Shown piece after piece: positions 54,083 to 61,803 of a DNA stretch of 64,000 nt. The DNA lies in contig NZ_ARWE01000001.1 of the NCBI RefSeq assembly GCF_000384395.1, positions 2,392,501 to 2,456,500 of the forward strand. Reading direction: 5' to 3'. A program made the translations under genes and the position numbers. The notes under the pieces are model-generated. The model saw only the letters and a list, made by a program, of their open reading frames with translations. It was not told where the DNA came from and made no database searches. The stretch comes from Geopsychrobacter electrodiphilus DSM 16401 (lineage in GTDB: Bacteria > Desulfobacterota > Desulfuromonadia > Desulfuromonadales > Geopsychrobacteraceae). Numbering within the stretch: the stretch's first letter is position 1; each line of letters opens with the position of its first letter.

Positions 54083-55390
54083 TTAGAAAAATGCGCCAAA
54101 AATTAAACCGCTGACGGTCGCCATCACCATCACCAGCAGCACAAAAACCACAGTCTTTTTGGCCCCCATCACGCTGCGGATGACCAGCATATTCGGCAGC
54201 GACAGGGCCGGACCAGCGAGCAGCAAGGCCAGAGCGGGCCCCTTCCCCATTCCGGCGCCAATCAACCCCTGCAAAATTGGCACTTCGGTCAGGGTGGCGA
54301 AATACATGAAGGCCCCAAAGACCGAGGCGAACAGGTTAGCACCCAAAGAATTGCCGCCGACCAGCGAGGCGACCCAGGCCGAGGGGATAAGCCCTTCGTG
54401 CTCCGGACGACCAAGCAAAACCCCGGCGATCAGCACACCGATCAGCAAAAGCGGTAGAATTTTCTTGGCAAAATCCCAGCTCTCCTCGAACCAGGCGCCC
54501 ATCTCGCCGTCACGGGTGCTCTTTAAATTACTCAGCAGTGAAAGACCGATGACACCGAAGGTGAAGGCCAGTTCCGGGTGTTGCGGCAGAATGACCGCCA
54601 TCAACAGCGCCGGCAGACCAGCGAGCAGTATCCGACCGAAACCGAGCTTGAACCAGGTGGCGAGCATCACCGCCAGGGCGATGGAGAAGCCGGCAGTGAT
54701 CCACCATTTGGCAGCGTAGATATCATGCCAGAGGCCGCTAGTCTCAGCGGTCTTGCCCCAGTTGGCAAAGACCAGAATCCCGACCATGCTGGCAAAATAG
54801 AGCGCGGTCTGCCACAGCGGTCGACCTGCGTCCTCCTCACCCATAAGTGGTGCGGCGGCGGCTTTTTCGGCCTCCTCATGGCGGAAGAAGAAGTGCATCA
54901 GCAGGCCAATAATAACAGCGAAAAGGATGGCTCCAACCGCACGCGCAATGCCCATTTCGGGGCCAAGAATCCTCGCGGTCAAGACAATCGCCAGGATATT
55001 GATCGCCGGACCTGAGTAGAGAAAAGCGCAAGCCGGACCGAGACCGGCGCCCATGCGGTAAATACCTGCGAAGAGCGGCAGAATAGTGCAGGAGCAGACC
55101 GCGAGAATGGTGCCCGAGACCGCCGCCACGCCATAAGCGAGAAGTTTGTTGGCCTTGGGACCGAGATACTTCATCACCGCCGCCTGGCTGACGAAAACCG
55201 CCACCGCACCGGCGATAAAGAAAGCCGGCACCAGACAGAGCAGCACATGCTCACGCGCGTACCAGCGGACCAGATAGAGTGATTCGATCAGCGCCGCCTG
55301 CACCCGTGGCATATCAACCGGCAGGAAAAAACAGCCCGTAAAGACGACGATGATCCAGAAGAGTGGTTTCCACTCAGTTTTCCAATTCAT
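54083..55390 (-). CDS. UPF0718/DUF318 permease (ArsP-related)
   Basis: This 435-residue membrane protein has about ten helices. It shows VAAVSGTILAVCSCTILPLFAGIYRMGAGLGPACAFLYSGPAINI, the UPF0718 signature with a conserved CSC pair, and a second-half repeat GLIGAGMGKGPALALLLAGPALSLPNMLVIRS. Some members (ArsP) export trivalent organoarsenicals, but most have unknown substrates. It is the first gene after arsR, with a second ArsR-type half palindrome before it. A central charged loop (HEEAEKAAAAPLMGEEDAG) divides the halves. Confidence 0.9.
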   Translation of the reverse strand: MNWKTEWKPLFWIIVVFTGCFFLPVDMPRVQAALIESLYLVRWYAREHVLLCLVPAFFIAGAVAVFVSQAAVMKYLGPKANKLLAYGVAAVSGTILAVCSCTILPLFAGIYRMGAGLGPACAFLYSGPAINILAIVLTARILGPEMGIARAVGAILFAVIIGLLMHFFFRHEEAEKAAAAPLMGEEDAGRPLWQTALYFASMVGILVFANWGKTAETSGLWHDIYAAKWWITAGFSIALAVMLATWFKLGFGRILLAGLPALLMAVILPQHPELAFTFGVIGLSLLSNLKSTRDGEMGAWFEESWDFAKKILPLLLIGVLIAGVLLGRPEHEGLIPSAWVASLVGGNSLGANLFASVFGAFMYFATLTEVPILQGLIGAGMGKGPALALLLAGPALSLPNMLVIRSVMGAKKTVVFVLLVMVMATVSGLIFGAFF

Positions 55391-55408
55391 GTTAACCCTT
55401 ATAAGTAT

Positions 55409-55424
55409 TTGGCAATATCGCCAA
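55409..55424 (-). promoter_or_regulatory. Second ArsR-type operator before the permease gene
   Basis: TTGGC-AATATC-GCCAA is almost identical to the core TTGGC-AATATA-GCCAA of the arsR operator 390 bp away. It lies 19 bp upstream of the permease ATG. A TATAAG hexamer between it and the start could be a -10. It suggests separate repression of the permease operon by the same regulator. Confidence 0.75.
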
Positions 55425-55469
55425 GAACCTGGTTAATAAAAAGCGCCGCTTAAATGCCAGCAGGACATT

Positions 55470-55784
55470 TTAGCAGGCGCAGTTGGTTGCTTCAGACTCT
55501 CCGTTGATAACGGCTTCGATGCAGCCGAAAAAGTTCAGGATACAAGGTGTGACAAGGCGATAGAAAACCTGGTTGCCACGTTTGTCATCGACCACGATTC
55601 CGGCATTTTTCAGCACACTCAGGTGCTTGGATACGGTAGAGATGTCAAAACCGACCATGGCGGTCAACTCACAGACACAACACTCCTGACGCGCGAGCTC
55701 CTCAACAAAGAAGAGGCGGACCGGGTGGGCGAGAGCCTTGATAATGCGGGCGCGTTCGGTGAAATGTTTTGGATCATATGACAT
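55470..55784 (-). CDS. arsR: ArsR-family metalloregulator
   Basis: This 104-residue repressor has the ArsR winged helix. It shows RARIIKALAHPVRLFFVEELARQECCVCELTAMVGFDISTVSKHLSVLKNAGIV, with an ECCVCEL cysteine motif in the helix-3 region that matches arsenite- or antimonite-sensing ArsR proteins. A second cysteine group is at the C-terminus (NCAC). The ATG at 55784 is chosen over an upstream in-frame start because GGAGG precedes it. It controls its own promoter and probably the permease operon. Confidence 0.93.
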   Translation of the reverse strand: MSYDPKHFTERARIIKALAHPVRLFFVEELARQECCVCELTAMVGFDISTVSKHLSVLKNAGIVVDDKRGNQVFYRLVTPCILNFFGCIEAVINGESEATNCAC

Positions 55785-55832
55785 ACAGACCTCCATCTAC
55801 TTGGCAATATAGCCAAATAGATGGAGGTCTGT
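55785..55832. promoter_or_regulatory. 48-bp palindromic operator of arsR
   Basis: Two 24-base arms are inverted with a single mismatched pair (55800 with 55817). The core is TTGGC-AATATA-GCCAA and the outer arms are ACAGACCTCCATCTA and TAGATGGAGGTCTGT. It ends at the arsR start codon and overlaps the promoter listed next. The long perfect arms exceed the usual 12-2-12 type ArsR site. Confidence 0.93.
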
Positions 55833-55835
55833 CAA
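55806..55835 (-). promoter_or_regulatory. sigma70 promoter of arsR
   Basis: On the minus strand TTGACA (55835-55830) is followed after 18 bp by TATATT (55811-55806). The predicted start is near 55799, giving a leader of about 15 bases with the GGAGG site. The promoter lies inside the operator palindrome, so bound ArsR would block polymerase. Confidence 0.8.
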
Positions 55836-55913
55836 GGCAGATGTCAGGAATTTCGTGAAGGTCCAAAACTGCCGCAGCAGGAGATATCGAGGCCAGTTCA
55901 GCGGATAGATCTC

Positions 55914-57128
55914 TTAGTAAGGAGAATCAAGTTCGCCTATCAGATGAATCGAGAGCTCTTCGCCAGCCTCAAACCGGCCACGTTCGGCAGGAAGAACCGC
56001 AATTCCATTAGCCCGCAGCATGGTACTCAGAATGCCGGTGTTCTGATCGCCGGAACTTGAAGCCAGCAGATGCTCGCCTGTATCAACCACCCGCACCCGT
56101 AAAAACTGGACCCGCCCCGGCTTCTTGCTGAAGTTCTCTTTCAGGCGTGCCTTGACATACGGTTTGATAAGCCGTGAATGTCCCATCATTTTCAGCAACG
56201 CCGGCCGCACAAATTCCTCAAAGGTGACCATCGACGAGACTGGATTACCCGGCAGCGAGAAGACTGGCGTGCCATCTTTAAAACTAAAGGCAGTCGGACG
56301 GCCGGGTTTGATGTCAATCTTCCAGAACAGCCGTTCGACCTTCAACTCCTGAAGCACCTCACAGACCAGATCACGATCCCCCATCGAGACCCCGGCGGTG
56401 GTGATCAACACGTCGGCTTTAAGGCCAGCAGTCAGTTTTTCCTTAAGGCTCTCATGGTCATCGCGGGCGATGCCTAGCAGCAAGGGCTCCGCGCCAACTT
56501 CGCGGATCGCAGCCGCCAGAGAATAGGCATTGCTGTTGATAATCTGTCCCGGGCCAAGGGGATCCCCAGGCTCGACAAGTTCGTCTCCGGTGGAGAGGAT
56601 TGCAACCCGGGGCCGCCGGATTACAGCGACCTGGCTGTAACCGAAGGCCGCAAGGATGTTGATCCCGGCCGGGAGCAGAATACTCCCCGCAGCGAGAACC
56701 TCCTCCCCCTGTTTGACATCTTCACCGCGCTTGCGGATGTGATCGCCGACCTGAACTGCCCCCTTGATAAAAACCTGATCGCCGTTCTCCTGTGTCTCCT
56801 CAACCGGAACAATCGTATCGCAGCCCATGGGGACCGGGGCACCGGTCATGATCCGCACCGCCGTCCCGGGTTTAACCTGAATACCCTCGGCGCTTGCGCC
56901 GGCAGGGATGTAGCCGTCGATCCGGAGCGGTTGATCCGTCCCGCAATCCTGACTGCGCACGGCAAAACCGTCCATGGCTGAATTGTCCCAACTGGGAAGA
57001 TCGCAGAGCGCACTGAGAGCGGAGGAGAGAATCCTGCCGCCGGCCTCAACCAGCGGTATCGATTCCGCCGGCAGAATCGATACTTTTTCGAGGATCAACG
57101 CTCTTGCAGATTCAAAACTTTCAGCCAT
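55914..57128 (-). CDS. moeA: Molybdopterin molybdotransferase MoeA
   Basis: This 404-residue enzyme inserts molybdate (or tungstate) into adenylylated molybdopterin. Diagnostic segments are DLPSWDNSAMDGFAVRSQD, GTAVRIMTGAPVPMGCDTIVPVEE, ILSTGDELVEPG, TTAGVSMGDRDLV and PVFSLPGNPVSSMVTFEEFVRP. The ATG at 57128 overlaps the end of the ABC ATPase gene by 8 bp and uses the AAGGAGG inside that gene as ribosome-binding site. Its place directly after tupABC suggests a form serving tungsten cofactor synthesis, though the protein itself does not show metal preference. Confidence 0.95.
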   Translation of the reverse strand: MAESFESARALILEKVSILPAESIPLVEAGGRILSSALSALCDLPSWDNSAMDGFAVRSQDCGTDQPLRIDGYIPAGASAEGIQVKPGTAVRIMTGAPVPMGCDTIVPVEETQENGDQVFIKGAVQVGDHIRKRGEDVKQGEEVLAAGSILLPAGINILAAFGYSQVAVIRRPRVAILSTGDELVEPGDPLGPGQIINSNAYSLAAAIREVGAEPLLLGIARDDHESLKEKLTAGLKADVLITTAGVSMGDRDLVCEVLQELKVERLFWKIDIKPGRPTAFSFKDGTPVFSLPGNPVSSMVTFEEFVRPALLKMMGHSRLIKPYVKARLKENFSKKPGRVQFLRVRVVDTGEHLLASSSGDQNTGILSTMLRANGIAVLPAERGRFEAGEELSIHLIGELDSPY

Positions 57129-57813
57129 ATTTTTCCTCCTTGGCAGGATTAAATTCAAAAGGTGAGAGGGGCCTGTCGAGAAGGCGTCCGTTTTCGATAC
57201 ACAGCATCTCACCACCCAGGCGCCCCGGTTGTGTCAGGTCGTGAGTTGACAAAATTACTGTGACTCCAAATTCAGGCAAGCGACTGAGCAGGGTTTCAAA
57301 CGACGCCAGGCTCTTGCTGTCAATATTTGATGTCGGCTCATCCAACAGCAACACTGCTGGTTCTAAAACCAGAGCACGCGCCAGCGCCACCCGTTGAATT
57401 TCGCCACCGGAAAGTTCTCTAGTTTTACGCTGTTCAAAGCCCTTAAGTCCAACCCTTTCCAGGGTCGCATTGATACGCCGATGTTGCTCTTTGCCGCGAA
57501 TACCCCGCAGTTTCAGCCCAAAGGCGAGATTATCCGACACGCTTCCCGCCAGGAGATAAGGGGACTGTTCAACCAGGGTGATCTTCTGCCGCTGCTGAGC
57601 CAGGCTTGCGGACTCCATATTGGAAAAAATGATTCTGCCTTTTTGGGGCACGATTAATAACGCCATGATCCTGAGCAGAGTACTTTTGCCCGCACCGTTC
57701 AGGCCAGTTAGAGCATAAATCCGTCTCGGCAGCAGCTCCAGGCTCTCTATTGACAGGCTGAAGTTCTCTCCTTGAGTGAACAGGATATCTTTGAGAACAA
57801 GGACCGGTTCCAT
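57121..57813 (-). CDS. tupC: Tungstate ABC transporter ATP-binding protein
   Basis: This 230-residue ABC ATPase shows Walker A GLNGAGKSTLLR near residue 37, the signature LSGGEIQRVALARAL near 134, Walker B VLLLDEPTSNID, and the H-loop STHDLTQ. It powers uptake through the TupB-like permease directly upstream. Its final codons carry the ribosome-binding site of moeA. Function is assigned by its neighbours, since ATPases of oxyanion transporters look alike. Confidence 0.92.
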   Translation of the reverse strand: MEPVLVLKDILFTQGENFSLSIESLELLPRRIYALTGLNGAGKSTLLRIMALLIVPQKGRIIFSNMESASLAQQRQKITLVEQSPYLLAGSVSDNLAFGLKLRGIRGKEQHRRINATLERVGLKGFEQRKTRELSGGEIQRVALARALVLEPAVLLLDEPTSNIDSKSLASFETLLSRLPEFGVTVILSTHDLTQPGRLGGEMLCIENGRLLDRPLSPFEFNPAKEEKYG

Positions 57814-57817
57814 CAGG

Positions 57818-58504
57818 TCACCTTTGCTGTAACAAGTTCAGAAACAGATTAACCACCAGAGCCACGCTTAACAGAACAATGCCAAGGGAGAGGCCAAAGG
57901 CAAATTCCCCCTTGCTGGTCTCTAGCGCGATCGCTGTGGTCATGGTGCGCGTCACACCACGAATATTGCCCCCGAGCATCATCGCCACGCCGACTTCGGC
58001 GATCACCCGGCCGAACCCGGCAATCACGGCGGCCATCACCCCGAAACGGATCTCCTTCAGCAGTTGATTCGCGGCCTGAAAGCGCGATGCCCCTAAGGTG
58101 ATGACCGTGCCCATGATTCGCGGATCAGAGCCATTGACAGCGGCCAGCACATAATTAGCCACAATCGGCGTGGCCAACACCGTCTGCCCGGCGATCATCG
58201 CCCAGGGAGTAAAGAGCAGCCCCAGACTACCGAGCGGTCCCTGCCGGCTGAAGACACCAAAAAGAACGAGTCCGACCACCACCGTCGGCAGCGCCATCAG
58301 GGTGTTGAGCAGGGTGATGATCAGGCGTCGGCCACGAAAGCGATCAATCCCCAACCATAGGCCAGCCGGAATCCCGACCAGCGCGGCGAACAGGATTGAA
58401 CAGCTCGACGTATAAAGGGAGGTCCAGACAGTAAGCTGGACCTCCCGATCAAAACTGAAAATCAGCCCGACGGCGGTAATAAATGAGTCGGCCAGATAGC
58501 CCAA
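57818..58504 (-). CDS. tupB: Tungstate ABC transporter permease
   Basis: This 228-residue protein has about five helices and the permease EAA-like loop near GASRFQAANQLLKEIRFGVMAAVIAGFGRVIAEVGVAMMLGGNI. The pattern, including RTMTTAIALETSKGEFAFGLSLGIVLL, matches TupB. It begins with TTG at 58504 preceded by AGGAG. It lies 4 bp before tupC and 9 bp after tupA, so all three are one transcript. Confidence 0.92.
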   Translation of the reverse strand: MGYLADSFITAVGLIFSFDREVQLTVWTSLYTSSCSILFAALVGIPAGLWLGIDRFRGRRLIITLLNTLMALPTVVVGLVLFGVFSRQGPLGSLGLLFTPWAMIAGQTVLATPIVANYVLAAVNGSDPRIMGTVITLGASRFQAANQLLKEIRFGVMAAVIAGFGRVIAEVGVAMMLGGNIRGVTRTMTTAIALETSKGEFAFGLSLGIVLLSVALVVNLFLNLLQQR

Positions 58505-58513
58505 AGTAACTCC

Positions 58514-59305
58514 TTATTGGACGTAAAACAGTTGTTCGCCGCTTCTGTGGTAGCCGGTGATCAAAGCCTTGCCCTCAGCTGAGGTCAGAAAGTCGATAAA
58601 TTTCTGTGCCAGTTTAACCTTGACGGCCGGGTGCCGCTTCGGATTGACCATAATAACACCATAAGGGTTGAACAGTCGTTTATTCCCTTCGACGACGATG
58701 TGCAGTGGGGTTTTTTCTTTAAAGGCCAGATAGGTGCCACGATCACTCAGGGTATAACCCTGACGCTCACCGGCCATGATGATAACCTGACCCATTCCGA
58801 GTCCGGCGTCCAGGTACCAGGAGCCGGCCGGGGTAATACCAGCCGCTTTCCAGAGTTGCTTTTCACGGGTATTGGTCCCCGAATCATCACCACGCGAGAC
58901 AAAAGTTGACTTGCTGCTGGCAATTTTACGCACGGCGGCTACGGGATCGCTGGTCCCTTTGATCTTGGCCGGATCACTATCAGGGCCGAGAATGACAAAA
59001 TCGTTATACATTACGTCACGCCGACCAACCCCGAACCCCGCGGCGACAAACTTGTCTTCCTTGCTGCGGGCATGCACCAGGACGACGTCAACGTCGCCGG
59101 TTTCGCCGAGCTTGAGTGCTTTGCCGGTGCCGACGGCGATCACATCGACCTTGCAGTCGTTGGCTTTTTCAAACGGCGGGAGTAGGTAGGCAAGCAGCCC
59201 TGAATTATCGGTCGAGGTGGTGGTCGCCAGACGCAGGTGCTCGGTGGCGAAGGCGGGTGTGGCGAGGAGCAGTAACAACAGGAAAATCGATAAACGACGA
59301 AACAT
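58514..59305 (-). CDS. tupA: Tungstate-binding protein TupA
   Basis: This 263-residue exported binding protein has a signal peptide (LSIFLLLLLLATPAFA) and then LRLATTTSTDNSGLLAYLLPPFEKAN. The TTTSTDNSGL segment is the TupA oxyanion-binding signature. Other family parts are GDVDVVLVHARSKEDKFVAAGFG and VSRGDDSGTNTREKQLW. It captures tungstate in the periplasm with high affinity in characterised relatives. The ATG at 59305 is chosen because the signal peptide follows and GGAG precedes it. A strong intercistronic hairpin lies 20 bp upstream. Confidence 0.95.
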   Translation of the reverse strand: MFRRLSIFLLLLLLATPAFATEHLRLATTTSTDNSGLLAYLLPPFEKANDCKVDVIAVGTGKALKLGETGDVDVVLVHARSKEDKFVAAGFGVGRRDVMYNDFVILGPDSDPAKIKGTSDPVAAVRKIASSKSTFVSRGDDSGTNTREKQLWKAAGITPAGSWYLDAGLGMGQVIIMAGERQGYTLSDRGTYLAFKEKTPLHIVVEGNKRLFNPYGVIMVNPKRHPAVKVKLAQKFIDFLTSAEGKALITGYHRSGEQLFYVQ

Positions 59306-59325
59306 GGAGGTTCTCCTTCGGATAA

Positions 59326-59349
59326 GGCCCCGGCAAAGCTGCCGGGGCC
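59326..59349 (-). promoter_or_regulatory. Strong intercistronic hairpin between porin and tupA
   Basis: GGCCCCGGCA and TGCCGGGGCC form a perfect 10-bp stem with a 4-base loop, 22 bp after the porin stop and 20 bp before the tupA ATG. No T run follows on the minus strand. It probably stabilises the porin mRNA or partly attenuates read-through, allowing unequal expression within one operon. Confidence 0.75.
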
Positions 59350-59371
59350 GTGCTTGATACAACCATAAAAA

Positions 59372-60622
59372 TCAATAATAGAACTGCGCCTGCAGGCGGA
59401 AGATGGTGTCATCCTTGTTGGCCGAACGGTTATCCGAAACCAGGGTGATGTCGGACTGAAGTTTTAGCGCCTGCTTGGCGAAGTAATAGTTGGCACCCAA
59501 CTGGGTTTCATGTTTATCGAACTTGGCCGAAGCGTTGGCGTCGGTTGATTTGATCGCCGAATAGCGTGCGCCCAACTCCAGAGTTTTTGGAATAACCTGA
59601 TATCCGGCCTGAACATAGTAGCCGTCGGCTGTCCAGCTGGCCCCGAGCTGCGGAGCAGCATTGAGGTTGTAGTACTCAGCGGCGAAGCTTGCGCCCATCC
59701 AGCGCGCGTTGACGTTGGCGGTTAATTGCCGCCAGGTCAGATCGGTACCATAGGCTGCGGTGAAGGTCGTCGGCGTCAAGCCGTCAAGATTAAGGGCCAC
59801 GTCCATCACGTCGTTATCAGTACCGAACTTTGTGCCGACATCGTTCGGTCCGACCTTCTCCCAGGCAAAGGAACCGCCGATATTCAGCAGCGGTTTGTCA
59901 GTCGCCCAACCGGCTTCGTCCATCTTGTAAGCGCCAAAGGGGTTGATGTCGACGCGGCCGGCGAGCATGTTATTATCGTCTGCGTTACTGACGTTCGGAC
60001 CGTTGCCATTAAACAGACCGATGCGGTAATCGATCAGCTTGTCGGCAAAGCTGCCTGCGGCCTGGATACCCTGGTCACGGCCGAGGTTGAAGGTATCATT
60101 GGCCAGCGAACGCTCAGGAAAAAGCTGCTTGCCAGCGCCGGTCAACTCCTGGCGCGCCTGCGGTGGCTTGAACTGGCCAACCTGCAGGGTCAGAGTCGGC
60201 GCAAACTTGTATTTAACGAAGACATCTTCAGTGCGGAAGCCGCTCGAAACGTCCCCCTGCAGCTTGTAGCCAAAGTTTTTACTGAACACGTTGCCGTCAA
60301 CCACCAACTTGAAGCGCCGGATATCGAAATCACTCTTGTTATCTTTTGCCGCATCATCCGTGTTGGTAAAACGGTAGATCAGCTGGGCGTAACCGCCGAT
60401 ATGCATCCTGGAGATGCCGTCCGAGCTGGTTGCAGTCAACCCCTTGCCCGGGGTGTATGCGACCGGGCTGCTCTTACTCACCTCTGCGTAATCGGCAGCC
60501 GTAATCACGCCCTTGTCTTTAAGAATGTCCTCCAGCGTCCGCGCCTGAGCATTCATCGCCGGCCAACACAGGAAAACCATCAACCCGCACAGGGCAACCC
60601 CCACCAATTTTTGCACTTTCAT
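59372..60622 (-). CDS. OprO/OprP-type outer-membrane porin
   Basis: This 416-residue protein has a signal peptide (VGVALCGLMVFLCWPAMNAQA). A beta-barrel with alternating polar and hydrophobic strands follows, ending in the aromatic FRLQAQFYY typical of outer-membrane proteins. Segments such as MHIGGYAQLIYRFTNTDDAAKDNKSDFDIRRFKLVVDG and FKYKFAPTLTLQVGQFKPP match the phosphate-selective OprO/OprP family. Next to tupABC, it may admit tungstate or molybdate, which are chemically like phosphate; this is inference. The ATG at 60622 follows GGAGGAC. Confidence 0.88.
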   Translation of the reverse strand: MKVQKLVGVALCGLMVFLCWPAMNAQARTLEDILKDKGVITAADYAEVSKSSPVAYTPGKGLTATSSDGISRMHIGGYAQLIYRFTNTDDAAKDNKSDFDIRRFKLVVDGNVFSKNFGYKLQGDVSSGFRTEDVFVKYKFAPTLTLQVGQFKPPQARQELTGAGKQLFPERSLANDTFNLGRDQGIQAAGSFADKLIDYRIGLFNGNGPNVSNADDNNMLAGRVDINPFGAYKMDEAGWATDKPLLNIGGSFAWEKVGPNDVGTKFGTDNDVMDVALNLDGLTPTTFTAAYGTDLTWRQLTANVNARWMGASFAAEYYNLNAAPQLGASWTADGYYVQAGYQVIPKTLELGARYSAIKSTDANASAKFDKHETQLGANYYFAKQALKLQSDITLVSDNRSANKDDTIFRLQAQFYY

Positions 60623-60752
60623 CTGTTTTGTCCTCCAAATATTAAATAACACGTAAGTCGCTCAAGCCAGTCCTGAGCCATTTATCAACAGCAGGTATCT
60701 GTTGAATTTTTCATATGTCTTTATTGCCGCCGAATACCTAAACCAGATCCTA

Positions 60753-61700
60753 TTATCGCGACTCCAAATGAAACCGCACCGGTAACAACACCTCACATGC
60801 TACCGGTTGATTGTTGGTTGAAGCAGGGACAAACTTCGCCCGCCTGACCGCAGCCAGGGCCGATTCATCAAACCCATAGCCGGCCGATTCGACCACCTCG
60901 GCAGATTGCAATTGTCCGGTCCTGCTCAGCCTCAGCCTCAAGACAACTCGCCCTTCGCGGCCCAGACGCCGGGCATGCAACGGATAGACCGGTCTTATGC
61001 TGCCCAGTACCCGAGGCCCGTTAGCGGCACCGAAATGGGTTAGCAGCGGCGACTCCACTGTGCCGCCACTAACCGCCGCTGAGCCATTCGCCGTTAAAGC
61101 GACGGGACTGGAGGCCTCCAGCATTGACCTGGGCATTGACCTGGGCGTTGACCCGGGCATCGACCCTGCCGTCACCAGCTGTCTCGCCGCCGGAGAGAAC
61201 TTTGCCGGAGGTGGTACAACTCTCGGAGGTGGTACAACTCTCGGCGGTGGTACAACTCTCGGCGGTGGTACAACTCTCGGAGGTGGTACAACTCTCGGCG
61301 GTGGTACAACTCTCGGCGACACCGGTTGAACACGATGGACGATTTGAGGCGCCGATTTCATCGGGATTAAGGTCCGCCTTGCTGCCGGCCGGGTCGTTAC
61401 AGACGAACGGCTCGGAGGCAAGCCCTGCAGCCAGAGAGCTGGTTGCTGGCTTGCACTTTTAAGGCGCACGGCAAATATCTGTGACCGACCAGGGAACAAC
61501 CTATTCAGCGGCGACCAAAATACCAGCAATAATCCTGCGTGCAGAACCAAAGAACAGAGCAAAAAAAACAGCAGTCCCCGATGCCGCCTGACTGGGTTCA
61601 ACTTCAGTTTCAGAAGCGACTGCCGCTGACCTGTCTCAAAGGAGAAGGCATAAGGTTCTATATGTGACTCAGGTCTCCGATCTGCAGAAGAAAGTCTCAT
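60753..61700 (-). CDS. TonB-family energy transducer with Val-Val-Pro-Pro-Pro-Arg repeats
   Basis: This 315-residue protein has an N-terminal helix (GLLFFLLCSLVLHAGLLLVFW) with the SLVLHA segment typical of TonB. A proline-rich periplasmic linker includes six VVPPPR repeats. A C-terminal TonB domain follows (YPLHARRLGREGRVVLRLRLSRTGQLQSAEVVESAGYGFDESAL). It passes proton-motive force to outer-membrane receptors. No ExbB, ExbD or TonB-dependent receptor is in the window. The ATG at 61700 is chosen because GGAGG lies six bases upstream. It lies between the porin and TiaS-like gene on the same strand, so its partner may be elsewhere. Confidence 0.88.
   Translation of the reverse strand: MRLSSADRRPESHIEPYAFSFETGQRQSLLKLKLNPVRRHRGLLFFLLCSLVLHAGLLLVFWSPLNRLFPGRSQIFAVRLKSASQQPALWLQGLPPSRSSVTTRPAARRTLIPMKSAPQIVHRVQPVSPRVVPPPRVVPPPRVVPPPRVVPPPRVVPPPRVVPPPAKFSPAARQLVTAGSMPGSTPRSMPRSMLEASSPVALTANGSAAVSGGTVESPLLTHFGAANGPRVLGSIRPVYPLHARRLGREGRVVLRLRLSRTGQLQSAEVVESAGYGFDESALAAVRRAKFVPASTNNQPVACEVLLPVRFHLESR
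61207..61314. repeat. Six 18-bp tandem repeats in the tonB-like gene
   Basis: The + strand unit is ggaggtggtacaactctc with only a/c variation at its third base, six copies in a row. On the coding strand each unit encodes Val-Val-Pro-Pro-Pro-Arg in frame. The near identity at DNA level indicates recent expansion. Copy number should vary among strains without frame loss. Confidence 0.97.
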
Positions 61701-61803
61701 CGGCGACCTCCACTTCGAGATACCGGGTTGACGGCGCATTGTCCTCAAGCCTCATTTTTGCATCCACGCTGGAGCTGTAAGTTCAATGACAAGGTCATTT
61801 GTT

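Noticed and set aside
60623-60752. A TCAACAG/CTGTTGA hairpin between the tonB-like gene and the porin as terminator
   Set aside because: The stem is only 7 bp and no T run follows on the transcribed strand, so it was not listed as a terminator.
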